Below, piece by piece: positions 53,226 through 64,000 of a stretch of DNA of 64,000 bases. A program made the translations under genes and the position numbers. The first letter of the stretch is position 1. Every line of letters begins with the position of its first letter. Source of the stretch: Siphonodentalium dalli (lineage: Eukaryota > Mollusca > Scaphopoda > Gadilida > Siphonodentaliidae); assembly GCA_032622095.1 (NCBI GenBank), contig CP136062.1:197415887-197479886 (forward strand), given 5' to 3'. Below the pieces are notes generated by a model. That model did not search any database. It was not told the DNA's origin and saw nothing but the letters and a program-made list of their open reading frames with translations.

Positions 53226-53287
53226 TTGCATCTGCAGAGAGATATACGGAACATACATTAAATTTAAAAAACATTTGTTTCTGACCA

Positions 53288-53420
53288 ACCCTGCGAGCAC
53301 GGATGGCGCGCTTTGTTTTTACAGTATATAGTTATATACCGAAATCATCCCAGATAATCACGAATATAGCATCAGATTTCTCCCCAGATATATCGTTATA
53401 AAGCTACTGGAATCTGCCAA
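53288..53420 (+). repeat. Fragment of the 19.4-21.5-kb palindrome arm
   Basis: 'gcgctttgtttttacagtat', 'accgaaatcatcccag' and 'atttctccccagatatat' match 20,170-20,300 at roughly 90%. It is a single arm with no inverted partner here. 'gattgagctcaaacttgcta' recurs at 53,448 and 53,517. Confidence 0.85.
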
Positions 53421-53797
53421 TCTACGGGAAATTCCAGGGAATGCCGATTGAGCTCAAACTTGCTACCCACGGGAAGTGTCATATATATGAGTGTGTCCTT
53501 TATAGACTCGAACCGATTGAGCTCAAACTTGCTAAATAAGAAAATAGCCCCCAAGCCGTAAATATCAACAACAACGATATTGCTACCTACGGGGAGCAAC
53601 GTTATTAGCATCTGCAGAATTATGCAGAGAGAAAGTGCTTTCCTATTTTTAGAACGCAACACATGTTTACGTCGCGTTGGTGATTGATGTTCACAACGGG
53701 GTTAATTGACTGTCCGCTCTTTGCGACGATGAGGTTCACGGCGGGGACTATTGACCAACACTCACAATTTCGTCTTTTGCATCAGATACCAACACCT

Positions 53798-54060
53798 CGA
53801 CCGATCGGGACGAAACTTGGTACGTGAGTGTAGTTTGACCAGGTGGTCGTCGCTGTCGTATTGGCGAGCCCGTGCGACGCCCGTGCAGCGCATGCGCAGA
53901 CGAGATATCGGAAACGGGTGGAGCTATCGACTTGAAATTTGGTATGTGAATGTATCTTGCGCCGGGTACACATTTTATCGGGTCGCCGAGCCCGTGCGAC
54001 GCCAGCTTCGCGCATGCGCAGACCAGATCTCGGAAACGGGTGGAGCTACCGGGTACAAAT
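53798..54060. repeat. ~125-bp tandem repeat, two units
   Basis: Shared blocks: 'cgagcccgtgcgacgcc', 'cgcatgcgcaga', 'tcggaaacgggtggagcta' and 'ttggtatgtgaatgta'. The GC content is higher than the flanks. Open frames through it are repeat-derived. Confidence 0.8.
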
Positions 54061-54163
54061 TTTTCTTATTGAAACGCGTGGAGCTAAAAATTAAAAATAT
54101 ATATATAAAAAAATGTCATGTTTCGGACAAGCCGCCGGTGGCGGGCTAACCTGCTACTCTCCT

Positions 54164-54430
54164 ATATATTTTGAGACTTCCGTAAATATATATATATATT
54201 TGTCCTCTATAGAATCGAAAACGGCTGGCTCGATTGAGCTCAAACTTCCCATCTAAGGGTAAAAACCCACGGGAATCGTCGTCGCGGCGTTTTGGAGAAG
54301 CTCTGAGCACTCATTCTCCACTCCCAATCACAAAAAAAGGCACTGCGGGGGGTTAATCACGTGATAATTTAATGAGCGTTTATATATGACGCGTCGCTAT
54401 GAAAGAGCGTTTGTTTACAATTCAACGCAA
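54164..54430 (+). repeat. ~260-bp dispersed repeat, copy 2
   Basis: See 52,966-53,225. It is preceded by 'gccgccggtggcgggctaac' at 54,129-54,148, which recurs at 55,184-55,203 and looks like a repeated element end ('ggctaacctgctag'). Confidence 0.85.
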
Positions 54431-54440
54431 CGTTATCGCT

Positions 54441-54785
54441 CGAAATTTAGCATCGAAAAAATTTAATTTCTTTCATCAAAAACATAATTACGTGTTGGAC
54501 TCTGTAATTTTAAGAATATGTAAGTATTACACATACTCAGCTTAAAATTTTGAAAAATAAGAGTTTTATCGACATAAATCGATTATAATGGGAAATCCTA
54601 TGTTAAAATTTAGCATCGAAAAATTTAATTTCTTCCATCTAAAACATAATTACGTATTGGACTGTGTCATTTTAAGAACATATAAGTATTACACGCGGAC
54701 ACAAAAAGTCTCAGTTTGAAATTTTGAAAAATAACAGTTTTATCGACATAAATCCATTTGAATGCGAAATCCTATCTTAAAATTT
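54441..54785. repeat. ~170-bp tandem repeat, two units
   Basis: 'aaatttagcatcgaaaaa', 'aacataattacgt.ttggact', 'gtaagtattacac' and 'gttttatcgacataaat' occur in order in both units. Confidence 0.88.
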
Positions 54786-54819
54786 AAATATTACGCCACT
54801 GGCGGCATTCGTCCCATGA

Positions 54820-55203
54820 CAATTCTATGGAAGCAAAATGGTCAACTCGGGACGGGTCAACCGATTGAGCCCAAACTTGCTACATATGTGTACTTTTGTC
54901 CCGAAAGTGTCACGGACGGGTCAAATCTTGAACCCGACGTGACATTGACCTTCAAACTGGTCGTTCAAGTTCAAATGGGGTTAAACTGGCGGATTTCTGT
55001 ACTTTTGGCCGGGGAGTGTTTTGGACGGGTCAAATCATGACCACGACCTGACATTGACCCACAAAATTGTCAATTCAAGGTCAAATCGGGTAAAACTTGC
55101 TGATTTCGACGAAATTTTGTGCAAATGCAACACAAGTGTCTCGGAACCTGTTGCAATTGCTTTTTCGAGTCATGGGACGAATGCCGCCAGTGGCGGGCTA
55201 ACC
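54820..55203. repeat. Degenerate ~135-bp tandem repeat and repeated end motif
   Basis: Blocks 'gacgggtcaaat', 'cctgacattgacc' and 'caagttcaaatggggttaaa' occur two to three times with variation. The region ends in 'gccgccagtggcgggctaac' as noted for 54,129. 'ccactggcggcattcgtccc' (54,796-54,815) and 'gggacgaatgccgccagtgg' (55,173-55,192) are inverse copies and may be the ends of one element. Confidence 0.7.
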
Positions 55204-57013
55204 TGCTAGTGTACTATAAAAGAAGAAAAAAAACCAATTCGAATTTGACCTGTATTGTGAGGTCATAAACTAACATATGAAATATGAGTCCAATAGAATA
55301 ACGCAAAATATCAACTGGAAAGCAAGAATATGCAAAATGTTTAAGTCGAAAAGGCCCATGCACAACTCAAGAAAAAATAATCGAAACAAACTCAAATTCG
55401 AACTTGACCTGTATTTTTGTATGACTGAGACAAATTCTAAGTTTAGTTGTGATCATATAATTCAAACTCAACTTATCATCTAGAAACCAAAATGTTGAAA
55501 ATCCAAACTCAAGTTATCACCGGAAACCAAACTGTTGACGGACAGACGGACGGATGGTTCGACGTCTCGACGAACGGACGGACATGTCCGAGTGATTACG
55601 TAATACGTAACGTTTTTTTCAAACGGTCGCATAAAATTTAACGGTGATTTCGATTTCCGTGATCGATATTCAAAAATCTATTTTGGTCGCAATTTGTAAT
55701 GACGTGAATGCGGGTCGGTGATACATCACATTCTCTGTAGTTATACGTCCCGTTATCATTGTGCATGTTTTCTACGCTGTCGTATTTCAAGTAATTATAT
55801 TATTTCTCCAAGCCCGTCATTAAGCAGACCAGACATTCAGCCACAGTGTTGTCGAAAGAAATGGAGATTATAGGTCCCATGTCACACAACACAGCTTCTC
55901 TAAGAAATTTATATTCCAACTCTGGATGTGGCACCGAACCACATTCGAGCGATCATATACTATATATAAGCGGAGGTCTAAGTTTGTTTTGATCATTGAA
56001 TCGGACTGCACATGTGTATTAGTAAACGAATTCAATAGACAAGATCTGCTAACAAATGCCCGATGCTTTAAACTTTTGAAATCTTCGATATTTGTGTTCA
56101 CGTTTTCATATTTGTACATTTGGCCTTAATAAACAGAAGATATATGGTGATAAATACAAACTTGCGTAAAAAACACAACCAAGGCTGTATCAGGCTGCAG
56201 CTCCATATATACGTGGGGAGGGGCAATATTCTAATAATCGCAAAACATACCAATATTGTTCTATTCGATCGAATAGTCGCGTGTCCGAATATTCTGGCCG
56301 AATGTTGCTACATGTATATTGGGGTCATGTACTTGAGTGTTATTCCTCATAATTACACAATCGGGTTTCTTGGTGTGTCACACAGGAGTGTGCATATGCA
56401 AAATTAATCATGGGGATTTCGATTTGACCGAGAAACATAATAACTGTGAGTTCCGTGTAAACACTATTGTGAGCTTATGGATGTGAGTGCCGGTCCCTAT
56501 AGTCACACCATCACTCAAATCTATAATGCCTAAGAGAATCTGGAAACGTCTCTGACACGGAACGTTCTTTTGGCTAAGTTAATTCTGATGTTCGACCAAT
56601 TATCTAGGACGACTGTGTATTGGTCAGTAATATCGCTGCAATGCGAATAAGCGATTTATCATCCGATTATGCCACAGAGTTGTCTACTTTTTTCTGATTA
56701 CTTATGGCTTGATGTTTTGAAAGCTTTATCTCGACTCGGAATACTCCATCATTATTAATCAAAAGTAATCAAATTTACCCAACAGGTCAAACAAGCGGCC
56801 GGAATATTTAGGTTCCGGTCATTCGGTTCATTTCCAGAACGCGTCCAACTACTCCGTCGTTGCTTAATGATAATTCATCTGACGTTGTCTGATTGACGCT
56901 CCAATAAAGCAATCTATCTGAGTTGCGGCAAGGTCAACAAGTCAGACGTGTTAGGCGGTATAGCTAGAAGATTTGTACTCCCGCGTTAAACATGTATACG
57001 TATTTATAGATGG
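55204..57013. other. Gene-free stretch with minor repeats
   Basis: 'ttcgaatttgacctgtat' occurs twice (about 55,240 and 55,397). A GACGGACGGA-type simple repeat lies at 55,538-55,588. I see no gene or RNA in 1.8 kb. Confidence 0.45.
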
Positions 57014-57473
57014 TTAACCCTTCCATGACTAGAGCTTCCTGAATTTTTTGCGAAAACAATGTGCCAATGTATTACCTTATATCTCACATAGGGAGGCTCT
57101 ATATAAGAGAATTCATTGGCCTAACAATATTTACCTTGACCTTGTAAATCAGTGCATCTATATATAAGAGTATGATCTGTTTAAACAATCAAAATGTGCG
57201 CGAAGCGCGCCGCTTCTGTCTAAGATCAAACTGTGCGCAGGAGCCTGTTTCCCTGTGCCAATGCATTCTCTTATATATGCGAGTCCTCCATAGAGAACCT
57301 CGCATATATAAGAGAATGCATTGGCCTCACTATAATTACCTTGACCTTGTAAGCCAGTGCATTCTCTTATATATGCGACGCTCCTATGGGAGACTCGCAT
57401 ATATAAGAGAATGCACTGGCACATGGTATTTAATGCTGCACCAACGCTCTCCCGTCACGAACCTCATGGTTAA
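57014..57473. mobile_element. piggyBac-like MITE with three hairpin cassettes
   Basis: TTAA at 57,014-57,017 and 57,470-57,473; left end CCCTTCCATGACTAGAGC, right end decayed ('ctctcccgtcacgaacctca'). The first cassette (57,060-57,120) is broken. The second (about 57,257-57,328) and third (57,354-57,423) are near-perfect. A GC-rich insert with 'gcgcgaagcgcgcc' lies at 57,196-57,211. Confidence 0.82.
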
Positions 57474-58079
57474 GGACTATGGATGCTCAATTGTTGGGAA
57501 AATACTGTGAATTTCTTTAGTATGTTCTTCATATATACTGCCTGTCTCATATTTATATCAAACTTATGTATTTATCATCTCTTGAGATTATACCATTGTA
57601 CCCGCTACATGTAACACTCTCAGTTGTCAAGTTTCCTATCTCTGAGGTAAACATTGACTAAATAATATCAATTTTAATAGCTTTTCTCGAAATAGTGTTA
57701 TACCGAAATGTAGCAATATCATATTTCACGGGGAATGTTCTGTCCACCCACAAAACTCACTAGAATTCCCAACTTCAGCTTTTACTGGACTCGGCATCCG
57801 AGCGCGGAGCGCGAAATAAGTTGAACACCTTCAACTCGCTTTTGAATATGGCCTGTAACATAAATGTCTGTCTGCGCCGTGCGGGAGCGTATTTAGAGTT
57901 TCGTATTTTGGGAACCTTTATTTGGAGAGGATGTATTCATCGCCCGTATCACCGCCCTCACTCACCATAAACGAGAGGCGAAATAGCGAGAAACGCGATT
58001 CGAGCGTCATGCAAGAGGCGCCATGGCTGTAATGGTGCCGGTGATTAAGACAACCGACAACCGTTGGTTGAAGTGCATA
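57474..58079. other. Gene-free stretch
   Basis: No gene recognised. 'gcgcggagcgcg' at about 57,793 is a small palindrome. Confidence 0.45.
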
Positions 58080-58660
58080 TTATCACAGCCATGAGCCTGA
58101 CATTGGAGATCACTCACCATAGCCGAGACGCGAAAAAGCTTACATGGATACGGTCGAATACGCAGAAGGGTCCAACCGAATGCGACCCAGAGACAAGTAT
58201 AGACATGTACGCGCACGTGGCATACGGTGCTAGAAACGGGACGCTAAGAGCTCACATGTATACGGCCGAATGTGGAAAAGGGGTACATGTACACGCAGAT
58301 AGTTCCGGTCGATTGCGATCCGGAGACAGTATAGCCATATACGCGGATATGGCACTGCGGTGCCACAAACGAGGCGCCAAGTTGCTTATATGTAAACGGC
58401 CGAATGTGACAAAGGGTTACCAGCAGAAGGGTCCGGTCGAATGTGATCCGGGGGAAATATAGGTAAGTACGCGGATGTCACTGGGGTGCCACAAAAGGAG
58501 ATGCGATGTGCTTACACGTATACGACCGAATGTGGCAAAGGGGTACCAGCAGAGGGGTCCAGCCTAATTCGGCCCGGAGAGAGTATATACACGATACGTG
58601 AAGTAGCTTACATGTATATACGGCCGAATATGCAAATGGATCCCAGCAGAGGGGTGCGAC
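58080..58660. repeat. ~125-bp degenerate tandem repeat, about five units
   Basis: Blocks 'tatacggccgaatgtg', 'caaaggggtaccagcaga', 'gggtccggtcgaatg' and 'ggagacagtatagacat' recur in order. A 132-codon open frame at 58,064-58,462 lies on the repeat, starts at GTG and has no domain, so I do not call it. Confidence 0.8.
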
Positions 58661-58685
58661 ACAGAAACCAGTATATACATCACAG

Positions 58686-58749
58686 GCTGCAATCGATACA
58701 ATTCGGTTCCGCTTTCGATGTCCGGTTCGATGTTCTGTAACCAGAACAT
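58686..58749 (-). other. Coding-like block, inverted relative of 59,513-59,629
   Basis: On the minus strand, after 'ctggttacag' (acceptor-like), the frame reads NIEPDIESGTELYRLQPV. It parallels DPDIESETGLYQLQPV at 59.5 kb. Conservation is by reading frame with synonymous-looking changes, which hints at coding origin. Not recognised. Confidence 0.4.
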
Positions 58750-60200
58750 TTTAGGTGGCGAGTCTGGTTTCTGTTGTTACTAGTTAGTGTTGGTACCTTT
58801 GTGATAATATGTATAGCTTATAGGTTAGGTGTGTTAATCGTGCATAGCATGTGAAATTTCTATTGTTAAAATATGAGGCCAAACACACGAATAAAGCTGA
58901 ACGAAATGTGCACTCCCTTCCAAATGTAGATACACAATTTAAAACAAATGCATTTTGTAGCCTTGTGGTGCATATATACTGCGGACAAAGCAAACATATT
59001 CTATATGTAATATATCTTGCCATGCCACCATACAACATCGATTTCATTCAAATGTGTTCCATTTGTGTTTTAAATGTGTTGTAAATTGGGATTCGAGTGC
59101 ACGCGCTCGGTATACTATATAAAGAACTAACTTTCCGAGTTTTGGATCGCAAATCTCGCATGCTAGTTTATGGGGAAGAAAACTATTATCGGAGTTAAAC
59201 ATTTAGATGTAAACTATATTTCTAGGATTTACGCACATGACACGAGCGATTAAGTCACATACATTGCATTGAATTTGAGAAAACATTTTTAACAACTTGC
59301 TCATCAACATATCCAAAATTTATGATGCAATACAATGGTGAAGCTTAATACCATTGTGAAGCTTAATACCATTGCTAACTTGTCTGACAATCCAATCCGA
59401 TCCGTGTTGGTGTGTTCTTGTGGCACAAAAACAAACAATCTAACTCATGCGCGACAATTCCAATTTAGTAACTTAACTGCATGTACATTCTTCTTGAGAA
59501 CTATAACAAGATATTCGAAAACAGCGTATTCTGTGCTATCGTTTCGGACGATAAAAACGCCGACCCCGACATCGAAAGTGAAACCGGACTGTATCAATTG
59601 CAGCCTGTTGACATGTATGTGTATATACTGTAGATGCATATTTGACAGAAACTAGACGAGAAGGAACTTACATAATGCGATCGAATGTCAATCGGTGAAC
59701 ACGTAGAATACAATAGCGGTAAATGCAACCTGGAAACAATGCATGACCGCAGTAAATAGAAATGTATAGATGATATTCGGTGATCAGAAACAGGTTCGTT
59801 TGCTTGACGTAGGACACCATTACGTGGATTCGTCAATGCAATAAGCGTTAAATGTCGCGATAATGGCTCTCATTATGGGACTAAGCATACAATTATTCCG
59901 ATGTAGCTGCGGACAATTACAAAAGTTGAATAATTGATAGGTTTATACAAGTCGTTGTACGATTGAACTCACGAACACTTATTAGCCGAATGTACATAAT
60001 GATTGTACGCATAATCACACCTGTCAAACAACAGGAACGCATAATCTATATCCGTAAACGTATAGCATGTTTAACAAGCTGACGTGCTAACATGGATATA
60101 AATGTGGAGCGGACAGAGCTCCCCCTTATATAAGAGGACATGAAACATAACCGGGATACTGGTGGAAGTCATGTAGAATGTTCATTACAATCTATATCTA
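58750..60200. other. Gene-free stretch apart from the block at 59.5 kb
   Basis: 'gtgaagcttaataccatt' is doubled at 59,338-59,372. No other gene or repeat is recognised. Confidence 0.4.
59513..59629 (+). other. Coding-like block, 38 codons to a stop
   Basis: The frame reads IFENSVFCAIVSDDKNAD, then PDIESETGLYQLQPVDMY, and stops at TAG near 59,629. The acidic, Tyr-containing peptide looks like a cytoplasmic tail, but I cannot name a family. It is the inverted counterpart of 58,686-58,749. Confidence 0.35.
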
Positions 60201-60234
60201 TATTTGCGAATGTCTGTCTGTCTGTGCTCTATAG

Positions 60235-62120
60235 AAATTCACAGAGGACTATCTAGATGGCACCAAAGGGGTCTACTAGGAGTAACTTTTTACGAGAAAG
60301 ATAATGATTTTCTAAATTGACGCCGTTGTTGTCAGGGGCAGATAAGGGGGGGGGGGGCAGAACAAAATTTTGTCGCTGATTGCCACGAAACTTATAGATA
60401 ATCACCCCCATGATATAAGGAGTCTGATGGTGTGATTTAAATGTGTCAAGAATGGCACCGTTTGAGTCAGGGATGCACGGAAGGAGATAAACAAAGTTTA
60501 GCGCCGAGGGACCAAACGGTCTACTAGGGGTAACTTTTTACGGAAAAGATAATGGTGCGTGTTAGAATTTTCTAAAATGACGCCATTGTCAGGGGAGAAA
60601 AGGGAGAGGGGTAGAAAAATGTTTGTCGTCGATTGCCACGAAACTATTGTATAATCATTCCCATGATATGAGGAATATAATGGTGTTGTTCAAATATTTC
60701 AAACGTGGCGCCATTCGCGTCAGGGATGCACGGACGGGGAGAGGGGCACCAAAATTAATAAAACTAATTTTAGCGCCGATTTCCACCAAATTGATATATA
60801 TTCTTCTCCATGATACAAGGAATCTAATTGTGCGAATTAAAGACTCCAAATTGCTGTCGTTTGGGTGAAAGATTGTGGGAGGGGCACTCATTTGATAAGA
60901 ATGGGTTTAGTCGCCGATTGCCACCACACTTATACAATATCATCCCCATGGTATGAGGAGTCTAATGGTGTGGCTTAAATCTGTCAAAAGTGGCGTCATT
61001 CGAGTCAGGCTTGAACTGAAAGGCAGAGGGACACCAAAATTGATACATAATTTTAGCGCCAATTTCCACCAATGTGATACGTATTCTTATCCATAAAACG
61101 AGGAGTCTGATCGTGTGATTTAAAGACGCCATGTTGGTGCTGTTTGTGTGAGAGATGGGGGTTAGTGGGCACCAAATTTGATCAAAATTGCTTTACCAAA
61201 CTTATCAATAATCATCCCTATATGATATCAGGAGTCTAATTGTGTGGTTTAAGGATGTCACAAGTTGGGCCATTCGAGTCAGGGTGCATAGAGGGTGAGA
61301 GGAACACAAAAAAGATGAACAATATGTTTAGCGCTGTTCCACCAGATTGAAACATATTCTCAGTGACACGAGATAAACAATCGTGTGGTTTAGATACGCC
61401 AAATTGGTGCCGTTTGGATGAGAGATATGGGGGCCCTAAAGTTTATACGAATTTGTATACTCGCCAATTTTATACAGAAACTTATACAAAATCATCCACA
61501 CGTTATGAGTCTAATGCGGTGGCTTAAAGCTGTCAAACGTATCGTCATTCGAGTCAGATGTGCACTGAAAGAGAGAGGATCACCAACTAAATTTGATAAA
61601 AAAAATGTTTAGTCGCCGATTAGCACCAAACTTATAAATATTTATCTTCATGATATCAGGAGTCTAATGGTGTGGTTTAAAGATGTCAAAAGTGGTGCCA
61701 TTCGATACAGAGGTCCACGGAGGGTGAAAGAGACACAACAATGGATAAACAATATGTTTAGCGCCGATTTCCACCAGACTGATACATGTTCTTCTACGTG
61801 ATACGAGGAATCTAATCGTGTGGTTTAAATACGCCAAATTGGTGCCATTTGGGTGAGAGATATGGGGCCCTAAATTTGAATATTCGCAAGTTTTCGCCAT
61901 TTTATATATATTCATCTCCATAATGAGTCTAAGTTTGTGGTTTAATGATGTCAAATGTGGCACCGCTTGAGTCCGAAATAGGGACGGGCGGCTCACCACA
62001 ACTGATAGAAATATGTTTAGTGCCAATTAACATCAAATTCATACACATTCTTCACAAATTATACGATGAATCAAATCGTGCGTGTTAAAAACGTCACATT
62101 TGGTGCCTAGATAAATTTGC
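60235..62120. repeat. 1.9-kb degenerate satellite-like tandem array
   Basis: Roughly a dozen units of 130-200 bp share 'ttagcgccgatttccacca', 'atgatayraggartctaat', 'gtgtggtttaaagacg' and 'ggtgccgtttgggtgaga'. Two slightly different unit types alternate: one with 'attgccacgaaacttat' and one with 'atttccaccaaattgatac'. Identity between units is modest. Open frames across it are not supported. Confidence 0.85.
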
Positions 62121-62245
62121 AAGTATATGTCTGTCTGTATATGTTATATATATAACTTCACGGGGTACAATCGAGATGGCACCAAGGCGTTCTAACAGTG
62201 GTAGCTATTTACGAGGAAGATAATGGTGCATGTTAAAATATTAGA
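62121..62245. repeat. Fragment resembling the start of the array
   Basis: 'tatgtctgtctgt', 'cgagatggcacca', 'gttctaacagtggtagct' and 'acgaggaagataatggtgc' repeat 60,213-60,305 and 60,508-60,560. The array may be bounded by, or begin again with, this leader. Confidence 0.75.
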
Positions 62246-64000
62246 ATAGCTCATGTTAATATTATAACACAATTGAGTCTGCCCCATTCAATATAGTTTC
62301 CACAAAAAAGTTACAAGAGATATGGAAATGTATAGAACGCCTGTTCAACAATATGGTGGTCACAGTGTGCCGTCAAATATCATTTCTTCAGAGATAAAAG
62401 AAAACGGAGTCAGTGGCACATGACTTTTCAGGATCCTCCAATACTGACATCTGACAAGGTTATATCTGCCCAATATACAGAGGATATCTTTCATGTTTTA
62501 GAACAGACTCATCGCCTAACATAAACAACTCAAAATATCGCTCTGTGTCGGGCACATGTAGCTGATATATAGGCATAGCAACATTTCTTTTAAACTGAGA
62601 ATATTAGCCAGTATATAGCACAATGAACAGAGGAGCACCTGGACATTTCTTCAAAACATCTGTATCTTCATGGAGATATGATAACCAGGTGTCCGTAACC
62701 CACTAGATTGATTGATACATCTCTATGTAAAACCCATGTAAAACTAATGTGTTTATGATGTTCATGTTATAACGTCCGAAGTATACGCAGTTGTAAATAA
62801 ATAAATAGTTCTTTATTGGTGGGACGGATTAATCACGATAAACAAAATGACAATCGCTCCGATCCGACAAGGTGAGCTACTACTTATATTCCGTGTCTAA
62901 GAATCATGTTTTGTGATGCTATTTGGATATATAATTTATGAGAATATGTGTAACGCTTTGAACAAGAATATCCTCTATTCCCATCATATATACACAATAT
63001 GCAGAGGGTTTCACATCTCTTTAACATGGACAACGCCGGGTAACCCTGCTAATAGTATACATGAAAATCATATTTAAACCGTCTGATACAGAGATTAATT
63101 TCATTCAGTCATGTTTTCCCAAAACTATCGATGACGCAATGCATAGCTGCGACATTGTAATGCGTTATCTCATGTTATCTCACGGCCGACGACCTTATGA
63201 AAATGCTGGGAATAAGCGATAAACTAAAGAAAGAATCAACAACTAGATACATGCAGAAACCACAGTCCCTGGTCACCAGTCACTTCCAACCCTGAATCCC
63301 AATTTTTATAAATACCATGTAACGGGTCAAATGTACTTTTGTTATTTCTACCGCGAATTTGTTGATGTTTTCTTATCATATTCTGTGTTTTTATTATATT
63401 ATTCAATAAATAATCTGAACAAATATCATCTCGTCTGATGTACGTGATCAGAATAGTCAATGCCTATTGATTTAGCGTGGGTATATAGCGTACACACGGT
63501 TGAAAACAATTATTTTCAATTATTTTCAACTAGTTGGTATTTGTGGTCACTAAATGGTCGAAATGGTTAAGTCGAACACACGGATAACTTGAAGTAATCC
63601 AACGGTCCCTTGCAATTCGACGAAGTTTAACTGTATATATGTAGATTAAGGCATCCGCATAAAAAATAAGGAGCTAAAACATAGCTGTTGCATCTTTACA
63701 AGATGGCGATAATGATATCAAGACGCAAAGAATGGCGTTACCAGAAACACGGGTATATAATATTTGGCCTTGGCTAGCAGCCATTGTTTTAATATGATAT
63801 TGATAGTATGTGTCTATGGGGTGGTGTGAAGAGTTATTATTATTGTATACATCAATTAATCAATCAATGCCAACACCCATACAGGTGAAGAGTGTGCAAA
63901 GATACACATATATAAGACACATTAGGATGAGCCCACGTACAGCACGCGTCTATGTAATCCTTAATACCCATGTCGCAATACCCATGTACTTTTGAGCGAA
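62246..64000. other. Gene-free stretch to the window end
   Basis: No recognisable gene, RNA or repeat. A small inverted pair 'ttgaaaacaattattttcaa' lies near 63,500. Confidence 0.45.

Noticed and set aside
58064-58462. 132-codon open frame
   Set aside because: Starts at GTG and lies on a 125-bp degenerate tandem repeat.

Overview
The window looks like gene-poor, transposon-saturated eukaryotic nuclear DNA. I found no bacterial or viral gene layout, no rRNA and no convincing tRNA. The closest family resemblances are to bivalve or other lophotrochozoan genomes. These include a dispersed repeat with phrases such as 'caaatgaggtcactgggtc' (8.2-8.5 kb and 11.9-12.2 kb), a DIRS/Ngaro-type gag fragment, a Penelope-type reverse transcriptase and a Cys-rich transposon-linked protein relic. 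The taxon is inferred, not proven.

Only two long reading frames look truly protein-coding. At 41,855-44,371 (minus) an uninterrupted 838-codon frame encodes a Penelope-like reverse transcriptase. It has PKVHK, ARPI, GLAMGS and YIDD motifs but no GIY-YIG endonuclease, and its motif A aspartate is replaced by Asn488. Degenerate tandem repeats lie on its 5' side (44.8-46.7 kb). At 27,778-28,623 (plus) is the gag-like N-terminal part of a DIRS/Ngaro-type retrotransposon. It is broken by a stop just before the reverse transcriptase and bracketed by 257-bp direct repeats. Weaker coding relics lie at 5.8-6.1 and 9.3-9.75 kb (duplicated pseudogene), 17.03-17.32 kb (possible exon), 40.4-40.7 kb, and 58.7 and 59.5 kb (inverted pair).

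Most of the rest is non-autonomous DNA transposons and tandem arrays. Families I could define from their ends are: TTAA-flanked piggyBac-like MITEs (about eight copies); hAT-like MITEs with 8-bp duplications (two); MULE-like elements with perfect 9-bp duplications (two); TA-flanked mariner-like hairpins; and 'double-hairpin' MITEs ending CAAGTCTGAG. There are also large foldbacks, including a 2.07-kb palindrome at 19.4-21.5 kb and a 1.1-kb one at 47.5-48.6 kb. A roughly 70-bp near-perfect hairpin cassette, usually present in pairs, recurs inside MITEs with different terminal repeats.

Layout: 0-5.6 kb scattered MITEs and minisatellites; 5.6-12.4 kb a 2.9-kb segment present twice at about 99.8% identity; 12.4-17 kb SINE-like and hAT nests and minisatellites; 17-25.5 kb MITEs and the giant palindrome; 26-29.3 kb the DIRS fragment; 29.8-36.1 kb a dense MITE cluster; 36.3-38 kb a 15-bp-unit array; 38.7-46.7 kb foldback and Penelope region; 47.5-51.5 kb foldback and a 24-bp array; 51.7-55.2 kb dispersed and tandem repeats; 57-62.2 kb a three-hairpin MITE and two degenerate satellites; 62.2-64 kb nothing recognised. 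Very long open frames over the minisatellites come from period lengths divisible by three and are not called as genes.
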